16,296 nt of DNA from positions 1-16,296 of the forward strand of contig CAMPHD010000029.1 of assembly GCA_946885765.1 (NCBI GenBank). The letters are read 5' to 3'. Shown piece after piece: positions 1 to 6,552 of the stretch. Source of the DNA: an uncultured Thalassospira sp. Its GTDB lineage: Bacteria; Pseudomonadota; Alphaproteobacteria; Rhodospirillales_A; Thalassospiraceae. Under the pieces are notes generated by a model. That model saw nothing but the letters and a program-made list of their open reading frames with translations. It did no database searches and was not told the origin of the DNA. How positions within the stretch are numbered: the stretch's first letter is position 1; each line of letters begins with the position of its first letter. Made by a program: the position numbers and the translations under genes.

Positions 1-136
1 GTCATTGGTGATGGACGAGATCGAGGAAATCACCCATGCGACACTGCTGTCGATTTCGATTGAAACCATGCTGAAACTGATGCGCAAGCGTCGCCCGGAA
101 AAACCGAGTTCGACCGGATTGTTCCGCGCAGTTTAA
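1..136 (+). CDS. 3' end of an unidentified protein (partial)
   Basis: The frame is open from the window edge (first full codon at position 2) to a TAA at 134-136, giving 44 residues. The fragment starts SLVMDEIEEI, has an amphipathic helix-like middle (LLSISIETMLKLM) and ends in a basic, proline-containing tail. It is followed 32 bases later by a strong terminator, which fits the end of a transcription unit. I do not recognise the family, and too little is visible to assign a function. Confidence 0.55.
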   Translation, partial: SLVMDEIEEITHATLLSISIETMLKLMRKRRPEKPSSTGLFRAV

Positions 137-168
137 GTGCCGTTTAGCGATTATATCGCACCAAAATC

Positions 169-200
169 AAAAGGCCGTCAGATTGTTCTGACGGCCTTTT
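169..200. terminator. Bidirectional intrinsic terminator
   Basis: A perfect 14-bp inverted repeat (169-182 with 187-200) has a 4-base loop, TTGT. Its core is GGCCGTCAGA/TCTGACGGCC, flanked by AAAA on the left and TTTT on the right, so it carries a U-run on both strands. It lies between two genes pointing at each other (partial gene ending at 136, helicase ending at 223) and can end transcription of both. Confidence 0.92.
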
Positions 201-222
201 GTATTTCGATGTGCCGGTAGGA

Positions 223-2100
223 TCAGCCTTCGCTGGTGGCCGATCCGGTTTCCGCGACTTCGTCCTTGGCGGCCTTCGCGGCCTTTTTCGGGGCCGGTTT
301 TTTGCGCGGACGGCGGGCGGTTTTCGGTTTTTCTTCCTTGGCTGGCGCGTCGGCTGCTGCCGGTGCCAGAGCAGCAGCAGGCGTTGCCGCCGAAGTCACC
401 GGAGTAGCCGGAGCAGAAGAGGCGGTTACGGCCTCGTCCTTGACTTCCGGTGCCGGGCTTTCCTTTTTCGCGGCAGCCTTTGCGGTTCTGGTCCGGGTCG
501 GCTTGGCGCGTGCGGTTTTTGCCGCCGGTGCCTTTGGCGGTGATTTCTTGGCCGGTGCCTTTTTCTCGACCTCGTCGGCGCGTGGCTTGCCGAGGCTTGA
601 TGCCGGAACCGGGGTCAGCAGGAAGGCCGGAACGTGATCGCCAAGACCGATAACCGGTTTATCGTCACGGTCATAACGATCATCCCGGTCACGACGCGAC
701 GATGAACGTCCTGCATTGCGGTCGCGGTCCTGATAGGCCGGGCGGTTGGAACGATCATTGCGCGGCTTTGTATCGCGCTGTGGTGCATTTTCGCGCGGCT
801 GCTGTGCCGGTGCATCCTGCTTTGGCTCGTTACGGGCAGGGGCAGTGGCTTTGGCCTCGCGTTCAGCGCGGTTGTTGTTGCGGGCCGGACGATCATTGCG
901 CGGAGAGGCATCACGCACCGGTGCCTTGCGGCTTTTCTTCGTGCGGCGTTTTTTGCCGGTGAAGTCAAGTTCAAGGGTTTCGATGCCTTCAAGCTCGGTC
1001 AGGGGAATGTCCATGTTGATGGATTTGTTGATCGCAGCAACAAGTTTGCCGTCTTCGGGCACGGCCAGCATGAAGGCCTTGCCTGCGCGACCGGCACGAC
1101 CGGTACGGCCGGTACGATGGACGTAATCCTCGGCGTTGAAGGGCACGTCGAAGTTAAAGACGTGCGAGACAACGGCAACGTCAATGCCGCGTGCGGCAAC
1201 GTCCGAGCAGATCAGCAGGGTGATTTCGCCCGATTTGAATTTATCAAGCGTTTCGGTGCGTTCGCTCTGGACCAGATCGCCATGCATGCGACCGGCATTG
1301 AAGCCGTGCTTGGTCAGCGATTTGAACAGGATATCGACGTCTTTTTTGCGGTTGCAGAACACGAAGGCGTTCTTGACGTTTTCCTGACGGACAAGTTTGC
1401 GAAGGGCTTCGCGTTTGTCCATTTCATCCATGACAAGGAGTTTGTGTTCCACCGTGGTCGCCATGGTCGAGGGCGGGGAAACGGTGATTTCCTTGGGGTT
1501 GGACAGGAATTTGTCGGCAAGGCGACGGATTTCCTTGGGCATGGTCGCCGAGAAGAAAAGCGTCTGGCGCTGCTTGGGCAGCATATTGACGATTTTTTCA
1601 ATGTCGGGGATGAAGCCCATATCAAGCATACGGTCGGCTTCGTCGATCACCAGCAGTTTGCAGTCCGACAGAAGCAGTTTGCCGCGTTCAAACGTATCGA
1701 TCAGGCGACCCGGGGTCGCGATGATGACGTCGGCACCCTTTTCAAGGATTTTCTGCTGTTCGACGAAGGATTCCCCACCGATGATCAGCGCCTTGGACAG
1801 CGACATGTATTTGCCGTAGGTGTCGAAGTTTGCTGCTACCTGGGTCGCGAGTTCGCGGGTCGGTTCGAGGATGATCGAACGGGGCATCCGCATGCGCGCA
1901 CGGCCATGATGCAGGATATCAAGCATCGGCAGGGTAAAGCTGGCTGTCTTGCCCGTACCTGTCTGTGCACAGCCCAGAATGTCACGTGCCATCAGGACGG
2001 ACGGAATGGCCTGGCTCTGAATGGGGGTCGGGGTATCATAGCCGGCGTCTGCGACGGCTTTGAGGATATCTTCGCTCAGACCGAGATCGGCGAAATTCAT
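223..2100 (-). CDS. rhlE: DEAD-box ATP-dependent RNA helicase, RhlE-like, with long basic C-terminal tail
   Basis: This is an ATP-dependent RNA helicase that remodels RNA in the cytoplasm; family roles are ribosome assembly and RNA decay, often in the cold. All core motifs are visible: F3 and Q28 of the Q motif, Walker A AQTGTGKT (45-52), PTRELA (80-85), GG (108-109), TPGR (129-132), DEAD (153-156), SAT (184-186), VFCNRK (247-252), ARGID (303-307) and HRTGRTGR (328-335). The two RecA domains end near residue 380. About 240 further residues follow, low in complexity: an Arg/Asn/Asp-rich part (about 385-480), a short hydrophobic island KPVIGLGDHVPAF (481-493), then an Ala/Pro/Lys-rich part to residue 625. 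The helicase core is certain. The RhlE assignment rests on the core and tail style; other DEAD subfamilies are less likely. The start is ATG, with no strong Shine-Dalgarno sequence. Confidence 0.95.
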   Translation of the reverse strand: MNFADLGLSEDILKAVADAGYDTPTPIQSQAIPSVLMARDILGCAQTGTGKTASFTLPMLDILHHGRARMRMPRSIILEPTRELATQVAANFDTYGKYMSLSKALIIGGESFVEQQKILEKGADVIIATPGRLIDTFERGKLLLSDCKLLVIDEADRMLDMGFIPDIEKIVNMLPKQRQTLFFSATMPKEIRRLADKFLSNPKEITVSPPSTMATTVEHKLLVMDEMDKREALRKLVRQENVKNAFVFCNRKKDVDILFKSLTKHGFNAGRMHGDLVQSERTETLDKFKSGEITLLICSDVAARGIDVAVVSHVFNFDVPFNAEDYVHRTGRTGRAGRAGKAFMLAVPEDGKLVAAINKSINMDIPLTELEGIETLELDFTGKKRRTKKSRKAPVRDASPRNDRPARNNNRAEREAKATAPARNEPKQDAPAQQPRENAPQRDTKPRNDRSNRPAYQDRDRNAGRSSSRRDRDDRYDRDDKPVIGLGDHVPAFLLTPVPASSLGKPRADEVEKKAPAKKSPPKAPAAKTARAKPTRTRTAKAAAKKESPAPEVKDEAVTASSAPATPVTSAATPAAALAPAAADAPAKEEKPKTARRPRKKPAPKKAAKAAKDEVAETGSATSEG

Positions 2101-2139
2101 ATGGTTCGTTTTCCCGCAATAGAATGCGTTATGATGTGA

Positions 2140-2154
2140 TTATCGCTGCGATAA
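2140..2154. promoter_or_regulatory. 15-bp palindrome in helicase leader (operator-like)
   Basis: TTATCGC-T-GCGATAA has perfect 7-base arms around a single central base, so it cannot form a normal RNA hairpin and is more like a protein-binding site. It lies 40-54 bases upstream of the helicase ATG and just downstream of a candidate promoter (2165-2193). I do not recognise the regulator. Confidence 0.4.
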
Positions 2155-2164
2155 AGCAGCTTGC

Positions 2165-2193
2165 GTCGTAAAGCGAAGCCTTAATTAAGTCAA
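2165..2193 (-). promoter_or_regulatory. Candidate promoter for the helicase gene
   Basis: On the reverse strand TTGACT (2188-2193) is followed after 17 bases by TACGAC (2165-2170). The -35 match to the sigma-70 consensus is good and the -10 match is poor. It would give a leader of roughly 55-60 bases containing the 2140-2154 palindrome. Confidence 0.3.
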
Positions 2194-2211
2194 GAAAAAC
2201 GCCTCAAAAAA

Positions 2212-2234
2212 GGGTTAAAGAGGCAATTTAACCC
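2212..2234. repeat. 8-bp inverted repeat in divergent intergenic region
   Basis: GGGTTAAA (2212-2219) and TTTAACCC (2227-2234) are perfect arms around a 7-base spacer. The spacer begins with GAGGC, which can also pair with GCCTC at 2201-2205, so two structures would exclude each other. It sits between the divergent helicase and isochorismatase-family genes and could be an operator or a leader hairpin. No regulator is recognised. Confidence 0.4.
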
Positions 2235-2308
2235 GGTGCGAGAGGCTTGTTTGCCACAGACCGGAAGCGTAATCTGGTGAAATATACAATGAAACGGGGA
2301 GAAAAACG

Positions 2309-2875
2309 GTGTTGATGGACGCGTCACGTGCAAGTCTGGTGATTATCGATGTTCAGGAAAAGCTCTATCCGGCCTGTCTGGACCCTGATCAGACCGTCGA
2401 GAATTGCTGCTTTCTTGTCAAATGCGCCAATCGTTTGAATGTTCCCGTCATTGTGACTGAACAATATCCCAAGGGGCTTGGCCATACGGCGGCCCCGATC
2501 CTTGATCTGATGATGAAGGCATCCGATACCGCTGATGGCGGCAATGTTGTTTCCAAAGTCAGTTTTTCAAGCGTGCCTGCCGATGGCTTCATGGAAAAGA
2601 TCGAAGAAACACCGGGCCGTGACCAGATCGTCATTGCCGGGATGGAAACCCATGTGTGCGTGCTTCAGACCGTGATGGAGCTGATTGATCGCGGACGTGA
2701 GGTTTATGTGGTGGCCGACGCGGTGACATCGCGCAGCATCCATGACAAGATTTTCGGACTGGAACGGATGCGCGATGCCGGGGCGAAAATCGTGACGCGG
2801 GAAAGCGTGATGTTTGAATGGCTGCGTGTGGCAGGAACCCCGGAATTCAAGGAACTGAGTGCGCTGATTAAATGA
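2309..2875 (+). CDS. Isochorismatase-family cysteine hydrolase
   Basis: A 188-residue single-domain hydrolase of the isochorismatase/nicotinamidase-like fold. Counting from the GTG start, the triad is visible as D14 (VIIDVQE), K83 (VVSKVSFSS) and C117 (GMETHVCVLQT). An N-terminal beta strand runs into the DVQ motif and there is no signal peptide, so it is cytoplasmic. Family members hydrolyse isochorismate, nicotinamide, N-carbamoyl compounds and similar amides; the substrate here cannot be read from sequence. The GTG at 2309 is preferred because GGGGAGA (2296-2302) lies 6 bases upstream; the in-frame ATG at 2315 would have spacing that is too long. The stop overlaps the ATG of the next gene by 4 bases, so the two proteins are probably made together. 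Confidence 0.9.
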   Translation: MLMDASRASLVIIDVQEKLYPACLDPDQTVENCCFLVKCANRLNVPVIVTEQYPKGLGHTAAPILDLMMKASDTADGGNVVSKVSFSSVPADGFMEKIEETPGRDQIVIAGMETHVCVLQTVMELIDRGREVYVVADAVTSRSIHDKIFGLERMRDAGAKIVTRESVMFEWLRVAGTPEFKELSALIK

Positions 2876-3594
2876 GGGCTGTTCCAGTCGTCTTTCTGTC
2901 GGGCATGCTGGCCGATCAGCGGATGTGGCAGCCGGTAATCGCGCGTATGGATGAGCGCGCCCGTCATGGTGCCGCCCCCACAATCCAGCCGATTATCCCC
3001 GAACTTGATGCGCAGGACAATGTGGTGGGGATGGCGCGGTATGTCCTTGATCTGGTGCCGGATCGGTTTGCGCTGGTGGGGATGTCGATGGGCGGGTATG
3101 TCGCGTTTGAAATCCTGCGCATGGCGCGGGAACGGGTATCGCATCTGATGCTGGTCAATACGCGCGCGACGGCCGATGACCCGCTGATGCGTCGGCGCAG
3201 GATTTTGCTCGCGCGGCTTTCGGGGCGGAACCAGCCGTTTCAGGGGGTGAATGACGCGATGCTTGATGACATGCTCCATCCCGATCATCGGCACAATCGC
3301 GAACTTGTCGGCCTGCTTTCGGATATGGCGGAGGATTTTGGCGAGGATGTTTTCAAGCGCCAGATCACAGCAGTTGCCAACCGCCCGGACAGCATGGCGT
3401 TGTTATCGGAACTGGGTATGCCCTGCACCGTGATGGTGGGGGAGGCTGATCGGGTGATCAGCCGGGCATCCCATCATGAAATGGCGGGACGTATTCCCGG
3501 TGCAACGATGATTGATGTGCCCAAAGCAGGGCATTATGTCCCGCTTGAACAACCCGACATCTTTGCCGACGCCCTTTGCGAGCTTGTCACCTAG
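2872..3594 (+). CDS. Alpha/beta-fold hydrolase
   Basis: A 240-residue alpha/beta hydrolase. The nucleophile elbow is GMSMGG with S72. The likely acid is D193 (VGEADRVIS) and the likely base H221 (KAGHYVPLEQP), near the C-terminus as expected. The oxyanion-hole strand VVFLSGMLADQRMW is at residues 6-19. There is no signal peptide, which suggests a cytoplasmic esterase or C-C/C-N hydrolase of unknown substrate. The start overlaps the previous stop in ATGA (2872-2875), so translation is coupled to the isochorismatase-family gene and the two may act on successive bonds of one compound (inference). The TAG stop (3592-3594) shares two bases with the stop of the convergent gene. Confidence 0.9.
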   Translation: MRAVPVVFLSGMLADQRMWQPVIARMDERARHGAAPTIQPIIPELDAQDNVVGMARYVLDLVPDRFALVGMSMGGYVAFEILRMARERVSHLMLVNTRATADDPLMRRRRILLARLSGRNQPFQGVNDAMLDDMLHPDHRHNRELVGLLSDMAEDFGEDVFKRQITAVANRPDSMALLSELGMPCTVMVGEADRVISRASHHEMAGRIPGATMIDVPKAGHYVPLEQPDIFADALCELVT

Positions 3595-4511
3595 GGTGTT
3601 GATATCCTGTTGCCGGACGGGGTGATCGTATCACTTAGAACCATCTCGACGGTGTTTTCATCGGTCAGATACTGTGCATAGAGCTTTTCAAGTGCGCCGT
3701 TGCTGCGCTGTCTGGCGAGATAGCTGTTAAAGCGTCGCATCAGACGCGCATTCCCCGGATTGGCGGGCAGGGCCAGCCGGTTGATCGCATTCATCACCGG
3801 GGCGGGATGGATCGACAATGCGGCAATTTCATCATCCGACAGATGAACCATCTGTTTTAGCGACGCCTTTTGCGCATAGCCGCAATAGATCAACGCAACA
3901 TCAACCCGCCCGGCCAGCAGCAACGCGATCGATTGACGGATCGAATTGACATGGGTGATGTCGAAACGCCCGTCATTATGGTTATGCGCAAGTTGGCCAT
4001 GCAGTTGCAGGCCACGCGCCATTGAAACCTGCAACCCGTCAAGATCATGCGGACCTGTGATCGCAAGGTCGCGCTGTTTGAGCGTGATGGCACGAAGGCT
4101 TGTCGTGCTGATCCCGTCAGACAGAATGAAAGCCGGGCTTGCATCGTTTGCGGGGATGCCGATATAGCCAGCCGGATCGTTGACGCTGTCTTCGAGTGCG
4201 CGTTTCAGCGGCAAATTCTGGAAGGTCATTTCGATTTGCTGGCGGGTGCTGAAATCATGGAGAAGGTCATATAAAACGCCGCTGGCGTGACCGTTGACCT
4301 GATAGCTTTGGGGATAGGCATCCTGATCGGCAAGGATGGTCATGTGAAGGTCATAGGCACCGGTATCCGTATTCCGATGACCGTCATTTGCCTGTGCGGC
4401 GATGCTGCCGGTACCGGCCAGAATTGCCATGATCAGGCCGGTTTGCACCATGCGCCGAATGGACGGCCAGATTGAAAGAATACGCGATTTCAAATCTACC
4501 CTGTTGCTCAT
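3591..4511 (-). CDS. Orphan periplasmic substrate-binding protein (amino-acid-type SBP)
   Basis: The mature part resembles bacterial extracellular solute-binding proteins of the amino-acid family (SBP_bac_3-like): an opening beta strand (DLHMTILADQD), a ligand-loop pattern (GVLYDLLHDFSTRQQIEMTFQNLPLKRAL) and a hinge/lobe-2 region (GRVDVALIYCGYAQK). The frame is open back to an ATG at 4640, but the secretion signal fits the ATG at 4511. From there come a basic n-region (to ISIWPSIRR), a hydrophobic core (TGLIMAILAGTG) and a likely cleavage site after AAQA. Neither start has a good Shine-Dalgarno sequence. No permease or ATPase is adjacent, so it may be a stand-alone binding protein or partner of a distant transporter. 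Ligand unknown. Confidence 0.75.
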   Translation of the reverse strand: MSNRVDLKSRILSIWPSIRRMVQTGLIMAILAGTGSIAAQANDGHRNTDTGAYDLHMTILADQDAYPQSYQVNGHASGVLYDLLHDFSTRQQIEMTFQNLPLKRALEDSVNDPAGYIGIPANDASPAFILSDGISTTSLRAITLKQRDLAITGPHDLDGLQVSMARGLQLHGQLAHNHNDGRFDITHVNSIRQSIALLLAGRVDVALIYCGYAQKASLKQMVHLSDDEIAALSIHPAPVMNAINRLALPANPGNARLMRRFNSYLARQRSNGALEKLYAQYLTDENTVEMVLSDTITPSGNRISTP

Positions 4512-4717
4512 TTCAGGGTCGCCAGCCAGTGCCAGAGGAAACCAGATGGGCGCGCGCAATTTTCCAATACGTGCCATTGCTGGCAACGGTTTTTCCCCAT
4601 TCGAGTAGTCTTCCCTGTTTTTATCGGCATTTATTTCCATGCCTGATGCCTACCCTTGTGGGTAGTTGAAGACAGGTTGCCCGGAATGAAGTGCAAGAAC
4701 AAGTGTGATCCGGCGGA

Positions 4718-4726
4718 ATTATACCA
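4718..4726 (-). promoter_or_regulatory. Extended -10 promoter for the binding-protein gene
   Basis: Reading the reverse strand, TGG is followed directly by TATAAT (4718-4723), a perfect extended -10 element. The -35 region is weak, as is common with an extended -10. Transcription would start near 4711, leaving room for either the 4640 or the 4511 start codon. Confidence 0.5.
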
Positions 4727-4741
4727 ATTGCTATTTCCGGT

Positions 4742-5335
4742 TTAGCAGCCCGCGCGCATCATGCCGCATGAGCGGTCACTGTCATCACGAATTTCACGCG
4801 GGAACAACTGATAGATGATCGTGTCCGAGTTTCGGATAACGTGCTGTTCAAATTCATCTTTTATGAAGTGTGCGCGGAGTTCGGAAATAGGACTGTCGCC
4901 CGCGCAGAAAGCAATCCGGACCGGAATACGGGTTGTGTCTGCGGGATAGTCGGTAGTCTCGGGCGCGGTACACATTTTTTCGCCCATTGTCGTTTGCGAC
5001 GGGCTGACGGCAACGACGACGCGATAGCCATCGCGCAGAACCTGATTCGGGGCAAGATCACCGGCATCGGTAACGAAATCAAGACGCGGCGGATAACCGT
5101 GATTGGAAAGTGCCGATGCCCATGTTTCAGGCGGGACAAGGTTTTCCCTGTCATGGACTTCGACCATCATGATCTGGTTCGGTGCGCCATAGACCTTGAA
5201 GCTTTGGACTTCGCTGACATGATAGGTCGGGTATTCAACGGTGGTCATGTTGCTGCACCCGGCCAAAAAGGCCAAACCGGCAGTAAGAGTTGCGCCTGAC
5301 AGGCAACGAGTTAATGCAGATGACCGGGTTTTCAT
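4742..5335 (-). CDS. Small outer-membrane-type lipoprotein of unknown function
   Basis: A 197-residue exported lipoprotein. The signal peptide runs from MKTRSS through a hydrophobic core (ATLTAGLAF) to a clear lipobox, L24-A25-G26-C27, so C27 should be lipid-modified. Residue 28 is Ser, not Asp, which favours outer-membrane sorting if the enteric rule applies. The mature part has four cysteines (in EKMCTAP, IAFCAGD, and CGMMRAGC at the end), a possible source of disulphides. The start is supported by AAGGAG (5341-5346) five bases upstream of the ATG. I do not recognise a named domain. It lies on the same strand as the binding protein but is followed by that gene's own promoter. Confidence 0.82.
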   Translation of the reverse strand: MKTRSSALTRCLSGATLTAGLAFLAGCSNMTTVEYPTYHVSEVQSFKVYGAPNQIMMVEVHDRENLVPPETWASALSNHGYPPRLDFVTDAGDLAPNQVLRDGYRVVVAVSPSQTTMGEKMCTAPETTDYPADTTRIPVRIAFCAGDSPISELRAHFIKDEFEQHVIRNSDTIIYQLFPREIRDDSDRSCGMMRAGC

Positions 5336-5532
5336 GCGGGCTCCTTCGTCTCAAGGCATCAAACGATCAGATACCATGTCTGGGCTTCGACCGTCGCGGT
5401 CCAGCATAGGGCAATATAAAGCATACGGCCAGAATGCGTTTAAAGATCAACCGTTTGATAGGACCAAACCGCGGCATATTTATGTCGTGAAACATTGAAT
5501 AACTATCCACGGGGCGAATGCGGCGAGCTTGA

Positions 5533-6453
5533 TTAAAAGACCGAGCGTCCAATGGCGCGGATCAGCATTTCAAGCGCGCGAATGCCTGCTGCGGAATTGC
5601 CGCGCCCGTCAAGGAGGGGCGACCAGACACACACGGAAAACTCGCCGGGAATGACACCGATGATGCCGCCGCCAACGCCGCTTTTGGCCGGGATGCCGAC
5701 GGTAAAGGCAAAATCGCCCACCCCGTCATACATCCCGCATGTCAGCATCAGCGCATTGATGCGGCTGGTTTCCTCAGGCGTGATCACGGTGCGGCCATCA
5801 ATGCCGACACCCTTGTTGGCAAGGAAGAAGGCCGCACGCGCCATTTCACGCGCGGTCATCGCGACCGAACATTGTTTGAAATAGGCTCGAACCACGTCTT
5901 CGACCGGGTTATCAAGTTTGCCGAAGCTTTTCATCAGATAGGCAATGGCGCGGTTGCGGTCACCGTGCTGATCCTCGGACAGATAGACATCGTTATCGAC
6001 GCGAATGCCGGGATTGCCACAAAGCTGGCCAAGGAATTCGGCCACCGAACGATCCGGGTTGGCGTAGCGTGATGCGATCAGATCGGCGACACGGATCGCA
6101 CCGGCATTGATGAAGGGATTGCGCGGGATGCCGTGTTCCTGTTCAAGCTGGATCAGGGAATTGAAGGCAGAACCGGATGGCTCGCGCCGGACGGCTTTCC
6201 ATAGATCATCACCATGCGCGCGCTGGGCGAGCACAAGAGCGAAGACCTTGGAAATGCTTTGGATGGAAAAGGGCAGGTCGGCCTCGCCAATGGCAAGTTC
6301 GTTTCCGCCTGCGGTGCGCAGCACCATGGCAAAATGGTCATCGGGCACGCGGGCAAGTGCGGGGATATAGTCGGCCTTGCGGGCATCGGCAAAATCGGTC
6401 TGGCGGATCGTGTCCGAAATATCCTGAAGGATGGCGGCATAATTGTGGGTCAT
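5533..6453 (-). CDS. glsA: Glutaminase (GlsA family)
   Basis: This enzyme hydrolyses L-glutamine to glutamate and ammonia in the cytoplasm. It is a serine-dependent beta-lactamase-like fold; the S-x-x-K motif is visible as SISK in PFSIQSISKVF, followed by FINAGAI, the DNDVY region, GMYDGVGDFA and the glycine-rich SGVGGGIIGVIPG motif near the C-terminus. From the ATG at 6453 the length is 306 residues, the normal size for this family. The frame stays open upstream to an ATG at 6522, but that codon lies inside the parE terminator hairpin, so the longer form is rejected. Upstream of 6453 there is only a weak GCGGA. It shares a strand with parE but is separated from it by the terminator, so it should have its own promoter. 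Confidence 0.93.
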   Translation of the reverse strand: MTHNYAAILQDISDTIRQTDFADARKADYIPALARVPDDHFAMVLRTAGGNELAIGEADLPFSIQSISKVFALVLAQRAHGDDLWKAVRREPSGSAFNSLIQLEQEHGIPRNPFINAGAIRVADLIASRYANPDRSVAEFLGQLCGNPGIRVDNDVYLSEDQHGDRNRAIAYLMKSFGKLDNPVEDVVRAYFKQCSVAMTAREMARAAFFLANKGVGIDGRTVITPEETSRINALMLTCGMYDGVGDFAFTVGIPAKSGVGGGIIGVIPGEFSVCVWSPLLDGRGNSAAGIRALEMLIRAIGRSVF

Positions 6454-6501
6454 TATGTGTCCGCGTTGTATGGGTGTTATGTTTTTCTGGCCGTCAGGGA
6501 C

Positions 6502-6529
6502 AAAAAACCCGGCGCAGGGCACCGGGTTT
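6502..6529 (-). terminator. Intrinsic terminator of topoisomerase IV parE
   Basis: AAACCCGG (6505-6512) pairs with CCGGGTTT (6522-6529). On the reverse strand the hairpin is followed by a run of six T (from 6507 down to 6502). It begins 23 bases beyond the parE stop codon. Confidence 0.85.
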
Positions 6530-6552
6530 GATGGTTTGAAATTTCGATCCGA

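Noticed and set aside
1117..2139. A 340-codon open frame on the + strand opposite the helicase
   Set aside because: It mirrors the helicase codons, has no recognisable domain, and the helicase motifs on the other strand are complete.
4650..4665. 6-bp hairpin CTACCC/GGGTAG upstream of the binding-protein gene, considered as lipoprotein terminator
   Set aside because: The stem is short, has no T-run, and lies downstream of the binding protein's own promoter.
5241..5498. Possible small + strand gene over the lipoprotein start
   Set aside because: It overlaps the signal-peptide coding region antisense, and its product shows no recognisable pattern.
6454..6522. N-terminal extension of glutaminase from an ATG at 6522
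   Set aside because: The codon lies in the parE terminator hairpin, and the shorter form has the normal family length.
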